From Agriotes lineatus (lineage: Eukaryota; Arthropoda; Insecta; Coleoptera; Elateridae): DNA of 64,000 nt. Below are positions 1-11,700 of the stretch, one piece after another. Below the pieces are notes generated by a model that saw only the letters and a list, made by a program, of their open reading frames with translations, was not told the origin of the DNA and did not search any database. Location: contig CALNHX010002302.1 in the NCBI GenBank assembly GCA_940337035.1, forward strand, positions 1 through 64,000. Direction: 5' to 3'. Made by a program: the position numbers and the translations under genes. Each line of letters begins with the position of its first letter. Position 1 is the first letter of the stretch.

Positions 1-777
1 TGCGTTTCAGGCAACTACCTATCGATTTTTTCATGTATAAAATTCGTAACAAATAAAACTGGTTGTATACAGGAGGGATATTCATTGTTGTATAGAGTCC
101 TAAGAAACTATAATAAATCGGAAACTAGCTTTAAATCAAGTTCATTTAACAGTTTGTGAACACATTGATTTAGATTTGGGGCTAATTTATTTTTTGATAG
201 ATTTGAATCCGTCTCCTGCATACATTTGCAGGCCGACGACTTACCAAAAATTTCATACCGCCCCTTCGGTCTGAGGGTTGTTAATCAGAACTACAGCACC
301 GGAGAGGCAAGGCGATTGGCGGTCCGTTTCATGTAGCATGTGGTCACACACACTCGCTAGCACAAAACAGCCAAATTGCATAACCAAAAGTAAACAAGCA
401 TTGCTACATTTAACAGTACGTGTTCGGGATGATAGTACTTAGAGGGTGTTTTGCGGCCCCCGCGGTGCTTCTATGTAGAATATTTCGATGAAGGATGATC
501 TTCAGATGCACTGCCGATGATTTACCTGTAATATACCTATGATAACGGGTGCTTACAACATGTAGCGCCCATTAGCCGACTACTAACTAGACCAATGAGC
601 TCCAACTCATGTTAGTGTGAATTGCAACTAGGGTTGCCGCCCCTGCAGAAGATTAACTTTACAAGGCTATGGTGGGAAATGAGCATACCGTGACTATCCA
701 TGTGCGCTCTTGAATTACTGATAATAGAATTGATTATTAGATCAAGAGTTAGTGATCATCTCACCGGATGTCTGCTA
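1..777. other. No gene recognised
   Basis: No convincing coding region or known element. Positions 230-330 and 440-470 are more GC-rich than their surroundings, but I could not assign them to a family. Confidence 0.5.
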
Positions 778-1207
778 AAGTACGTTTTTTTCCTATAAAA
801 ATTTTCAAGGTCAAGATAAAATTGGTAAAACTGATTTTTAAAAATTATTCGAAAATTATATTTTCGTCAGGTTTTTCTGTGAACTACTTGTGTCATTTTG
901 ACATTTAAAATTAAATTGTCAACTTTTCTTTTTTGAAAATAAATATGCGAAAAAATGTAATCTTTTAAAATTAAATGTAAAAAAAGCAATTCTGAAGTGT
1001 GCAGAGGAACTGTTGGATCTGCAGCCTAACATGCCAGAAGAAGAAGTTTACGAAAGATTACCTAAAAACAAAACTCCTTTAATGCCAGATTTTCCCACCA
1101 ATTTTTAGTTCGAAAAAGTTACTAAAACAAACTATACCAACATATATTTTTTAACATAAACCCTAAATTCTTTGACCTTAAAAATTTTTATAGGAAAAAA
1201 CGTACTT
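778..1207. mobile_element. TA-target MITE, family M1, copy 1
   Basis: The element is bounded by long terminal inverted repeats that start AAGTACGTTTTTTTCC and end GGAAAAAACGTACTT. It is flanked by TA at 776-777 and 1208-1209, which is the target duplication expected of Tc1/mariner-type elements. A second copy in the opposite orientation lies at 60610-61064. Between the repeats, positions 979-1070 hold a coding-like stretch reading ..KCAEELLDLQP.. that is also present in the other copy. No transposase was recognised, so the element is non-autonomous. Confidence 0.85.
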
Positions 1208-1600
1208 TATGTGTGGTACCGATTGGGCACGAACGCAACAAGAAAATCATCAGCAACGACCCACACAACAAACCTCTCTACAATCAATGCAGCAACATCA
1301 ACAATGAAACGGTTTCCAACTCAACTACACCATCGAGCTTCATACAACGTCCGTTGCAAAGCTACTCAAGCAATGATATCTATTACAGACATCATTTAAT
1401 CTTTTCGATTAATCTATGTAAATACCCCAAGTAGCACTTCAAAAATTACATACGAGCCCTCACAGTGGAATACCCTACAATCAGTAGGTATTACCAACTA
1501 TCAAACATAGAAAAATTTGGTCTGTTTATTTGTTGAATATATCAATCAAAAGGTTGAAATATTGACAAAAAGCATATAGGGTGTGAAGAGCAAGTGATAT
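1208..1600. other. No gene recognised
   Basis: AT-rich sequence with two short overlapping ORFs of 73-75 codons. Neither matches a family I know, and the first begins inside the M1 element. I see nothing else here. Confidence 0.4.
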
Positions 1601-1947
1601 TTAATAGGCACAAATAAAGGTTTTGAAAAGAAAATAGCAGGAATATGATAAAATAGGATATTAGTGGAATGCTGAATTTGTGAGGTTAAGTGGCAGTTCA
1701 GTTATAGCAGCTGAGGAGTGAACAGAGCCGGATTAAAGATATGTGAGGCTCGGGGCTAAATTTTTTAGAGGCCCCATTTTCCAAGTCATGGACATATTCT
1801 ACAAGCATGCTTTATTATTTTATTAAATTAATATTTTTTATAGGTAGGAAGGTGTTTAATACAATGTAGGAAAAAAGTACAATGTTTTAACATGCATATC
1901 AATTTATTTTTACTCTTAATTGCAGAAATTCCTTAATTATGCTATCG

Positions 1948-2910
1948 AAATAAAACACTGAAGCCTGTGGTTTGAAAATATCACAATTCGTTAAAACCCT
2001 CACCACACAAACATTTAACAACTGCTAAATACGTATTTCGACAGCCAAGCTGTCATCATCAGTAACTACGAAAACTTACACAGCAAAATGACAACGATAT
2101 GCTCGTGACCAAATCACAAAAGCAAGTGGACGATTCTCACGCATTTTACAGCTATTTACACTGTCTGGCTCGGAGGACGTGGCCGAGAGCCAATTAACAT
2201 GGCCGACGGTCATTTAACTTCAATAAATCATACAAGATGGAGGAAGGTATAGGCCCAACGTCTTTGTTCAAATGTTTATTATCTCGGTTCTTAAAAATGA
2301 CCAAGCTTTCAAACGAATTTAGTTGCTTTGTTGAAGTTAACGCCTTGACAATTGTTAGGTCATCCTCTTTTATACTATGACCCGTTTCGTAAATATGTTG
2401 GGAATACTCGATTTTTCGAATCTGTTGAATCTAAAATGAGCTCTTTAAACATAGTACCAAAATTACGACGTGTTTGGCCAATATATTTAGAATCACAATG
2501 GGAGCATTTAATTTCGTAAATTCCAGATCTCTCTAAACTCCTCAGTTTTTCTTTTGAATTTCCCAGCAAATTTCTAATATTGTTGTTTGAACCATACACA
2601 ACTTTATGGCCCCATTCTTTAAAAATGTTTGCTAGGCCCTTTGCAGCCGGGTGAGATGGAATTTTGATGTACTTGGGTCCTTCACTTCTACGACTGACGA
2701 GAGTTGTGGAATTTCGAACTTGCAATTTTGTTTTTTGGTTCCTAATCAAAGTGTCGATAATTTTAGAAGAGAAACCATTGTACACAGCGATGCTTTTTAT
2801 AGTCTGAAGTTCAGTGGTATATCGATCTTTGTTTAAAGGAAAGGTTCACAGTCTATGCAATGTACAGTTGTTAAATATTTGTGTGGTGAGGGTTTTAACA
2901 AATTGTGATG
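1948..2910 (-). mobile_element. Penelope-like element fragment inside hAT copy A
   Basis: The fragment is bounded by inverted repeats of about 43 bp (near 1981-2023 and 2865-2908), like the pseudo-LTR arrangement of Penelope-like elements. The minus-strand ORF at 2375-2785 (136 codons) holds the RT tail and the start of the GIY-YIG endonuclease. Its GIYEIKCSHCDSKYIGQTRR stretch contains the GIY and YIG motifs and the paired cysteines of PLE endonucleases. A frame break then leads into YETGHSIKEDD and the C-terminal part. The fragment is probably flanked by a TATCGA-like duplication. The RT core is missing. Confidence 0.82.
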
Positions 2911-2940
2911 TTATCGATATCTAATTTCCGAAGCACATCA

Positions 2941-3141
2941 CATTCAATGTTCATTAAAGTAAGAGCAGTTAATTCGGTTTTGGTTAATGCTATTTCTCAA
3001 TTTATGTTTAATAATTTGCAATTTTGAAAAAGACCTTTCTGATTCACAGTTTGCTATCGATATGCATAAATATATTTTGAAAACAATGTAAACGAGGAAT
3101 TCCCCAACCGCCCTTTGAACAGGTAAAATTCTAAGAAATTT
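2941..3141 (-). pseudogene. hAT transposase C-terminal remnant (copy A)
   Basis: This is the mirror of 3604-3804 in copy B. It encodes a motif of the type ANCESERSFSKLQIIKHKLR, the conserved C-terminal dimerisation region of zf-MYM/hAT transposases. Only about 65 codons remain and the DDE core is absent, so it cannot act alone. Confidence 0.75.
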
Positions 3142-3603
3142 TAAATGCCAAAGGTTTTAAAATTTCCCAAACATTTACGCAACGGGTACAAAGGGATTTA
3201 AATGATTAGAAACCGCACTAGATTATAATCTTCGAATCTTTTCGAGGCCCCCGAAATTCGGTGGCCCGGGGCTGCAGCCCCCTTAGCCCCCCCTTTAATC
3301 CGGCTCTGGGAGTGAAGACGTGTTTATTGCTCTGCAGTGCTAAGTATTTGTGATAACTGGCCGAGAGGTCAAGTGATATCAATTCATAGTTAGCAGACAG
3401 GAAAATACTCACTGCATGTGGGTTTTTTTTCACGTGCGCAGAGCCGGATTAAAGGGGGGGGCTAAGGGGGCTGCAGCCCCGGGCCACCGAATTTCGGGGG
3501 CCTCGAAAAGATTCGAAGATTATAATCTAGTGCGGTTTCTAATCATTTAAATCCCTTTGTACCCGTTGCGTAAATGTTTCGGAAATTTTAAAACCTTTGG
3601 CAT

Positions 3604-3804
3604 TTGAAATTTCTTAGAATTTTACCTGTTCAAAGGGCGGTTGGGGAATTCCTCGTTTACATTGTTTTCAAAATATATTTATGCATATCGATAGCAAACT
3701 GTGAATCAGAAAGGTCTTTTTCAAAATTGCAAATTATTAAACATAAATTGAGAAATAGCATTAACCAAAACCGAATTAACTGCTCTTACTTTAATGAACA
3801 TTGA
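3604..3804 (+). pseudogene. hAT transposase C-terminal remnant (copy B)
   Basis: A 66-codon frame containing CESERSFSKLQIIKHKLR, the signature of the hAT dimerisation domain (SERSFS..K..KLR). The upstream DDE domain and BED or zf-MYM region are missing. The frame has no host start codon context; it is what is left of the autonomous element. Confidence 0.78.
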
Positions 3805-3834
3805 ATGTGATGTGCTTCGGAAATTAGATATCGA

Positions 3835-4797
3835 TAACATCACAATTTGTTAAAACCCTCACCACACAAATATTTAACAACTGTACACTGCATAGACTGT
3901 GAACCTTTCCTTTAAACAAAGATCGATATACCACTGAACTTCAGACTATAAAAAGCATCGCTGTGTACAATGGTTTCTCTTCTAAAATTATCGACACTTT
4001 GATTAGGAACCAAAAAACAAAATTGCAAGTTCGAAATTCCACAACTCTCGTCAGTCGTAGAAGTGAAGGACCCAAGTACATCAAAATTCCATCTCACCCG
4101 GCTGCAAAGGGCCTAGCAAACATTTTTAAAGAATGGGGCCATAAAGTTGTGTATGGTTCAAACAACAATATTAGTTTGCTGGGAAATTCAAAAGACAAAC
4201 TGAGGAGTTTAGAGAGATCTGGAATTTACGAAATTAAATGCTCCCATTGTGATTCTAAATATATTGGCCAAACACGTCGTAATTTTGGTACTATGTTTAA
4301 AGAGCTCATTTTAGATTCAACAGATTCGAAAAATCGAGTATTCCCAACATATTTACGAAACGGGTCATAGTATAAAAGAGGATGACCTAACAATTGTCAA
4401 GGCGTTAACTTCAACAAAGCAACTAAATTCGTTTGAAAGCTTGGTCATTTTTAAGAACCGAGATAATAAACATTTGAACAAAGACGTTGGGCCTATACCT
4501 TCCTCCATCTTGTATGATTTATTGAAGTTAAATGACCGTCGGCCATGTTAATTGGCTCTCGGCCACGTCCTCCGAGCCAGACAGTGTAAATAGCTGTAAA
4601 ATGCGTGAGAATCGTCCACTTGCTTTTGTGATTTGGTCACGAGCATATCGTTGTCATTTTGCTGTGTAAGTTTTCGTAGTTACTGATGATGACAGCTTGG
4701 CTGTCGAAATACGTATTTAGCAGTTGTTAAATGTTTGTGTGGTGAGGGTTTTAACGAATTGTGATATTTTCAAACCACAGGCTTCAGTGTTTTATTT
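3835..4797 (+). mobile_element. Penelope-like element fragment inside hAT copy B
   Basis: Same fragment as in copy A. The open frame 3963-4370 encodes the RT tail (IPSHPAAKGLANIFKEWGHK) followed by the GIY-YIG start (GIYEIKCSHC, YIGQTRR). After a one-base frame break the protein continues as YETGHSIKEDDLTIVKALTS to a stop near 4531. That order, RT tail, then GIY..YIG, then ETGH, matches the C-terminus of Penelope-like proteins. Terminal inverted repeats match those in copy A and in the third copy at 21621-22243. Confidence 0.82.
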
Positions 4798-5030
4798 CGA
4801 TAGCATAATTAAGGAATTTCTGCAATTAAGAGTAAAAATAAATTGATATGCATGTTAAAACATTGTACTTTTTTCCTACATTGTATTAAACACCTTCCTA
4901 CCTATAAAAAATATTAATTTAATAAAATAATAAAGCATGCTTGTAGAATATGTCCATGACTTGGAAAATGGGGCCTCTAAAAAATTTAGCCCCGGGCCTC
5001 ACATATCTTTAATCCGGCTCTGCACGTGCG

Positions 5031-6134
5031 ATGGCGAGCACGGGTGCACACGTGTGTGCTCGCTGCAGCGACAACTTTATTGTGAATGCCAAGTTCGTGA
5101 CGTGTAAATTTTGTGAGGATAAGCATCATTTGCATTGTGCCAATATAAAAGATCAAGTACTCAAAGCAATGAATGATTGTAAAAATATGTTTTGGATGTG
5201 TGATAAATGTCTGTTGTCTGTAGATGAAAAACTTGATATAAATAAAAGACTAAAAATCGTAGAACAACAGACCGAAGAATGTAATTTGAAAACAGCAAGT
5301 TTACTGCAAACCCCTAGAAAATGCAAACTTTCCACCTGTTCAAAATAAGCCAATGTGGTCAGAAGTAGCTAAAAGAAATGTAAATGTCCCATTGATAATA
5401 AGACCCAAAAATGCGAAACAGGATAGCGGTATAACCAAAAATGCTGTAACGCAAAAAATAAATCCGTCTGATTTATCTGTGGAAATAAACAAAATTAAAA
5501 CTATAGGTCAAGGTTCGGTTATCATTCAATGCAAGGACAAAGAATCCCTAAAAAACTGCAAAACAAGGCATTAGAAGAATTGTCAGAAAAATATGAAGTA
5601 GAAATTCCAAAACAGATTCGACCGAAAGTAATTATTGTTGGTATTCATGATAAGTATATCAGTACAGATGAGGAATTTTTAAACCGGATTAAAAACCAGA
5701 GCTGTCTCAATAATGTTCAAACAGATATGAAAGTAAATCGAAAATATATTCCCAATAATAAAAAACTACACAATGTAATTTTGGAGGTGTCATCTGAAGT
5801 GTTTAAATGCCTTGTAAATAATAAAAAAATATTTTTAGACTGGGATAGTTTCCCTGTTTATGAATATATCGGTGTAATGCGGTGCTATAAATGTTGGAGA
5901 TTTGGGCATAAAGCAGTACATTGTAGACAGGAGCATATAGTGTGTCCTCTGTGCAATGAACATCATAAGAGCACAGAATGTAAATCTGAAATGCATGAAT
6001 GTACAAACTGTAAATTTGCACATGATATTTTGAAAATACCAAATATTCAGTACAATCACACTGTTTTTGATAAGAATTGTGTATGTTTTAAGAAAGAACA
6101 AGAAAAAATAAAAAATAGAACATCTTACTCATAG
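5031..6134 (+). pseudogene. Retrotransposon ORF1, PHD finger and CCHC-type zinc knuckles, two frame breaks
   Basis: This is the ORF1 RNA-binding protein of the CR1/Jockey-like element, starting at the ATG at 5031. Residues about 8-60 form a PHD-type finger (CARC, CKFC, HHLHC, WMCDKC; C4HC3 spacing). A polar linker follows. The C-terminal third carries several Cys/His knuckles (CYKCWRFGHKAVHC, CPLCNEHHKSTEC, CTNC). The frame shifts at the CCCC run 5311-5314 (to the frame of 5353-5574) and back at the A run 5550-5555 (to the frame of 5529-6134). With both breaks ignored the product would be about 367 residues. PHD fingers in ORF1 are known in the CR1 group. ORF2 follows 33 bp after the stop. 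Confidence 0.85.
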
Positions 6135-6167
6135 CAATTAAACAATTATGGTAAAACTGTTCCCTAT

Positions 6168-8967
6168 ATGAAAGTGGATATTTTACATGTAAATATACAG
6201 GGTATAACGTCTCATATGTTGCAGTTAATACAGTTTATGCAGCAAAGAAAACCATGGATTGTTTGTGTTAGTGAAACACATGTAACTACAGAAATAGAAG
6301 ATCATGAAATAGCTATCGCTGGATATTCAACAGTAGTATGCTACTCAAACAGCAGGCATACAGGAGGAATTATTATTTATGTTAGAAACTGTCTGAAATA
6401 TGAGGTGGTTTCTAGAGATGTAGTAAATAGTAATTATTGGATGCTAATTGTCAAAATACATGTAAATAGAGAGGTTTTTGTGACTGCTGCATGTTATAGG
6501 TCTCCCAACTCTAGTACTGGCGAATTTTTAGATTACTTGGATGAAAAACTAAATGAAGATTTTTTACAACAAAACAAAACGTTTATACTTGGAGACTTAA
6601 ATATTGACTGGTTGAAGAAAGATAGTGAGGCTAAAAGATTGAAAGACGTCATCCAATCAGCCGGTTTTACTCAAATTGTATGTAAAGAAACTCGCATTAC
6701 AAATGTGTCATCTACACTATTGGACCATATAATTACTAATGATTTTTGTGCTACGGAGATTCCAAGGAACTTTCCAATCATAAGTGACCATGAAATGATT
6801 GGTACTGAATTACAATTTGTGAGGAATGCCCCAGTAATGCAACAGAGTACACACTTTCGTAACCTAGATGATCAGACAATATCCAATGTAATCCTAGAAT
6901 TAACTGAAAAAGAGTGGAATTATACTTCTGTGGACGTAAATGTTCTTTATTTTGATTTTATGCATCATATACAGGAAGCTCTTGATAAGGTTGCCCCTCA
7001 AAAACAGTTGGTAAGGAAAAAATATCCGTGGATATCAAGAGAAATAAGAAAGGAACAGTCTGAAAGAGATAAAGCATACAAAATATTTTGTCTTACAAAA
7101 ACAGAAGAAGATTGGGACAAATACAAGCAAAAACGAAATAAAGTGGTGTCAATGGTGCGGTTGGAGAAAAAAAGATATTTTGAGTGCAATATAGACAGGT
7201 GTAAAGGAGACGGAAAAAAAATGTGGAGAACACTAAAAGAACTCTTGGGAAATAACAAGCAACAAATAGATTTCTCACAAATCGACTGTGGAAATTATAA
7301 TGGACCTGTGGAAGAAAACTTTAACCAATTTTACCTTGATAGTATAAGGGAAGTATCTGAGAGTATTGAGAAGAAAAACTGGCATAGCGAGAACATAGAA
7401 AATAAGCAATCAAAGTGTATGAAGTTTAAGTGCATTTCAATGTTGGAGTTAAAAAAAGTTGTGTTTAACTTACGGAACAAAAGTAGCAGTGACCATTGCC
7501 TAAGCATAAAGCTAGTAAAAGACATATTCTGTGTAATAGGTTACCCTCTTCTACATTTGATTAACACCTCTCTTGAGTCGGGAATTTTTCCTAACGATTT
7601 AAAAACTAGCATTATTATACCAATCCCTAAGGTGCAAAAACCTACTGTTTCTGGTGAGTTTAGACCAATTAATTTATTACCGGCAATTGATAAAATTATA
7701 GAGACTATAGTGTGTGCGCAGCTGAGAGCTTATTTTGAAAACAACAAATTATTGTATGCGGGGCAATCAGGATTTAGAAATAGGCACTCTTGTGAGTCAG
7801 CAATACAATACGTAACTGCAACATGGAGAAATGATATAAACGAAGAGAAAATGGTGCTTAGTGTTTTTGTCGACTTAAAACGTGCATTCGAGACTATTGA
7901 TAGGAACATTTTGGTAAAAAAATTGGAGTTGTATGGTGTAGGCGGTAAGGTGTTGCTATGGATCAAGAATTATCTTAGTAACAGGTACCATAGGACTAGA
8001 ATTTCACATAGTGTATCAACAAAAAAAGAAAGCGTATGGGGAGTCCCACAGGGTAGCGTGCTGGGCCCCCTGTTATTTATAATTTATGTGAATGATATAT
8101 ATAAAACTCTAAAAAACTGCTTTGTTAATCTTTTTGCTGACGACACACTTATTTCATTGTCGGGATTTAACTTGTGTGAAATGACCACTGTTTTAAACAA
8201 CGAGCTTGCGTTATTGTATAACTGGTTGTGTAGTAATAAATTAAAATTGAACGAATTAAAGACAAAATGTATGGTTATAGGGTCAAAAACAAATTGTAAA
8301 AAGTTTAATGAATTGGGCTTAGTACTGCACATAAATAATTCGGTTATTGAAACTGTTAGTGAAATAAAATACCTAGGTATCTTACTGGATCCACAACTAA
8401 GTTTTTGTAATCATGTCAATTATTTATGTAAAAAAATAGGAAAGAAGGTTGGGTTTTTTAATAGAATATCTACTTTTCTATCTCATTGGACCAAAAGACT
8501 TGTGTACAATACAATTATTTTTCCCCCATTTTAATTATTGTTTATCTTTACTTATTTCGTGCAACAAAGATAGCATATATAAATTACAATTGCAGCAAAA
8601 CAAAGCAATGAGGATACTTCTAGGATGTAATCGATACACACATATAAATGATATGTTAAATTCTCTGGGTTGGTTATCGGTGGAACAGTGCATTAAAAAG
8701 GCAAATATTTCCTTAATCTATAAGATTGAAAATGGCTTAGTACCGCAATACTTAAGTTCATTTTTGGAGAGAAGATGTAATATGCATTCATATAATATTC
8801 GATCTAAACAAAACTATTATGTTCCCACAATGAAAACTAGCAAACTCCAAAAATCGCTATTCTATGAGGGAGTTTGTCTTTTTAATGACTTGCCTCCCGA
8901 TATTAAATCTGCTGAAAATATACACGCATTTGATAAATTATTAAATAGTTACTTAAGGCATCAATAA
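6168..8967 (+). pseudogene. Retrotransposon ORF2, AP endonuclease plus reverse transcriptase, one frame break
   Basis: Endonuclease part, residues about 1-210: HVNIQG at the start, SETH, GDLNIDW and SDHEM, the motifs of apurinic-like endonucleases. Reverse transcriptase from about 400: RPINLLP, FVDLKRAFETID (catalytic Asp), GVPQGSVLGPLLF and LFADDT (catalytic Asp pair). The frame 6168-8534 ends with an early stop after a CCCCC run (8523-8527). The next frame, 8449-8967, continues the protein with HFNYCLSLLI to a stop at 8967. Ignoring the break gives about 932 residues, normal for CR1/Jockey-type ORF2. The residue pattern fits CR1/Crack/Daphne-like clades, but I cannot assign the clade by eye. 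Confidence 0.9.
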
Positions 8968-9058
8968 TTTTATATCTACATAATGTGTATTGTGCAATGT
9001 GTAACATTTTATGTAACTTACTAGCCATGTGCTAAATAAATCTTATTTATCATTTATC

Positions 9059-11700
9059 AAGTGCATATCGGTGCATGTTGTATAGCAAAATGATTTATCA
9101 GAAGATACATATACCTAAAACATGAACTCCATGTCATAATTATCGGTTTTGTATTATTCCATTATTAAGATAGCAGATTTCGAGATATGGGCCTCGTCAT
9201 GAACCTTTATTCCTGGCAGATTTAATTTTACCTCTGATTTGCCCTTAATCATCAAATGCAAGATATCAGTGTTTACGGTAAACTAAGTACTAACAGTTTT
9301 TATATTTTCACTGAAAGTTTTGTTTAACGAATTATTATTTTAGCGAGTTTTTAAGTAATTTCATTGGAAATGCAGTATAAGATAAGAGCATGCGTGTAAA
9401 ATTATCGAACTTCTTATAATTACACTCGTCGAATTTTCAAATCATATGATAACTGGCTGTTCTATAAATATGTCTTAACAAGCGACAGATGAAATCATGT
9501 TCAATCGTTTTTTCTTGATCTAGGCTGCGAGTACGCTGGAGCATAGCTTGATGTTATTATAATAAACTTTCTATTTCTTTTGTTGTGTAAACAATTTTTT
9601 GTGTTCTCTCTTCACTCTCTTTCATGCACTGTGAAAGTTCAGTAAAAATTTAGTTTTTATTTTCTCAATAAGATTTTTTGCCTTGCAAAAAATGTGGTTT
9701 CAAATGCATACGATGTACTTCGGTTTGACATTTCTACCAACTAAGAAATAACAAATAACTTTTGATCATTCACAATTGATGCACATGATTTTGTATAAAA
9801 TTTTAAATTCGGTTTCCTCGTAGTTTTCTTCTACAATGGTGGGATCTTTCACAAACACAGCATTAAACTTGTTACGAATTTTTATGGCAGCAGGTGAAAG
9901 TTTATGAATCACTCGTAAAATTTCCAACCGTATAGAAATTTCGAACTTTGTACCAATTTGTTAGCTGCCTTGTTTATGGACCAAACTTAGTCGTACTTTA
10001 CTCATCAAAAAGATGTATATTTTATGCCCAATGGACTGTGTGACCTTTGAACGTCGGATTGTGTGAATCATAAAATTTTGTATATATTTGTACCTCTATT
10101 TCTATGTGAACAAATTTTATAAAGTGTAACGTTGTCCTAATCTTTGATCTTTGTCCAGCAATTCCGACAAGGAGATTCCTTTGTTTTGGTATTTTGGTTA
10201 CAATTTTTCCATTATTATCTAATTAACGTAAATTCCAGAAAATTCATATAAGTATCGTGTTTCCAATTGTACATATGGTTTAAATTATTTAAATTACAAT
10301 GTGTCTGTGCTTAGGACTGGTTAGGAGTGGCCGAATTTGTAGATAGGAAAAGTTATTGGAATAAACACCTTTTGTTTTATAGATATCAATTACACCCCCA
10401 AAGAAAGAATATAGTACTTATATCTGAAAGGCTTTGTTAGAAATATTATTTTTAAAATAAAATAAAACAATTCATTACTATTAACCTATTATTTAGCATC
10501 AGTAGGTAGTATGTATCTAGTGGGATTCAGAAATGTATATTTTTGAAATGTCTACAAAATCTATATATTCAGGTTTACCTCAAGGAAAGTTAAATATGCT
10601 TATATTTTTTTTATATCTCGAAGCCAATTGCAGATTTATAAGCGTCTTACTCTTTTAAATTTTTGAAATGTTACATCATTTCAAACTTAGAAATTCACCG
10701 TTGCAAAATTCAAAATCCATAATTTCATTTTATGAACTTAGAACTAACTGATTACTGCGAAAAATTGGGCAACAATAGAACTCGTTTTATAAAAAAGTGT
10801 TCGTAAAGATAAACGCGAATTGTTTTTAAATTATAGTGCTAGCTTGCTAGGAGCTATTTATGTGTAGTATTTTACACAAAAATCTCTTTGTAACACGGGC
10901 ACTTAAAAATATCATAGTCCAATGGTTATGGATTGATGATATCAACTGTGATTAGTAAAAGTACGCAGGTCGTTATTGTTTGTAATTACGTTTATAGGCA
11001 TAGGTTATTGTGCTCGGATCAGTTAAGTCACGGTTTCAACAACTGAGTTAGTCACCGTATTGTATTCCCTCATTAAGCATTTTATAAAAAAAATATGCAT
11101 TTATGTTGCAGTTTAGCCAGTAAATGTTGTCAAAGGTATATCATATTCACTCTTTCTCGACGAAACAAAAATGTACGCACATTTTTTAAAGTTTTTCTTT
11201 TATAGCAGTAATAACATCTGCTGTAAACAACTTTCTTTTCATCCTGGCGTGCAATGAAACTTACGTTTAAGTTGTTTTTTCCGGAAGCCACAGCGTCTTC
11301 AAATTTAACTACAGTTTTTAGTCGGTATCAGAAACATTTTCTTCGATTTAAATGCCAATTTTGAGATAATTATGAACCATTGACTCCACCTCTATTATTT
11401 CATCAGAGGAGTCAAACTACAATCACTATTTAATTTGCATCAGATTCCTCTAACGAAATAATTAACGGATAACTATTTTCAACCGAAATATTGCCCATAT
11501 TATTTAGGTGATACAAAAGAAGTTTTTTACGTTGGTTACAAAAGTTTTCCATATGTCTGATCCAAATTTTGAAAGACTGTCACATTATACATTTGCAGGT
11601 GTGTGCTTGGACAACGACTGAAAATATACGTGCCTTCTGTAATAGGTCTTAGAAAACCACCATGTCATTTCACTTGGATTATACCAAAAATAGTATGGGG
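9059..11700. other. No gene recognised
   Basis: Strongly AT-rich non-coding sequence. No ORF above 60 codons matches a family. It could be intergenic, or part of a long 5' intron of the acyltransferase gene. I see no repeat ends here. Confidence 0.4.

Larger units (their letters stand above)
1723..3308 (-). mobile_element. Non-autonomous hAT element carrying a Penelope-like insert, copy A
   Basis: Terminal inverted repeats CAGAGCCGGATTAAAG. A perfect 8-bp target duplication GGAGTGAA lies at 1715-1722 and 3309-3316, the hAT hallmark. On the minus strand it keeps a fragment of the transposase C-terminal dimerisation region (about 2941-3141) and a Penelope-like fragment (about 1948-2910). It is almost identical to copy B at 3439-5022 in reverse orientation. 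It sits in the 5' UTR of the CR1-like retrotransposon. Confidence 0.93.
1723..5022. repeat. 3.3-kb inverted repeat formed by two hAT copies
   Basis: Copies A (1586 bp) and B (1584 bp) are nearly identical and face each other across a 130-bp spacer (3309-3438). The spacer is retrotransposon leader plus two target duplications. Each arm has its own 8-bp duplication, so two separate insertions produced the palindrome. Confidence 0.93.
3439..5022 (+). mobile_element. Non-autonomous hAT element carrying a Penelope-like insert, copy B
   Basis: The ends are CAGAGCCGGATTAAAG and its complement. A perfect 8-bp duplication CACGTGCG lies at 3431-3438 and 5023-5030. The content is the same as copy A in reverse order: hAT transposase remnant 3604-3804 and Penelope-like fragment 3835-4797. 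The insertion point is immediately upstream of the retrotransposon ORF1 ATG at 5031. Confidence 0.93.
1600..9058 (+). mobile_element. CR1/Jockey-like non-LTR retrotransposon with two insertions in its 5' UTR
   Basis: ORF1 starts at 5031 and ORF2 at 6168. After removing the two hAT insertions (1723-3308 and 3439-5022, each with its 8-bp duplication) the leader is continuous up to the ORF1 ATG. The 3' end has no poly(A); it finishes with short ATTTATC-type repeats near 9045-9058, as CR1-group elements often do. The 5' boundary is uncertain. A possible target duplication is CAAGTGATAT near 1585 against CAAGTGCATAT near 9059, but this is weak. Three single-base frame breaks lie in homopolymers, so the element may be nearly intact or recently dead. 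Confidence 0.8.

Noticed and set aside
2651..2836. 61-codon ORF, also present at 3912-4097
   Set aside because: Antisense shadow of the Penelope-like reading frame; it appears twice only because the element is duplicated.
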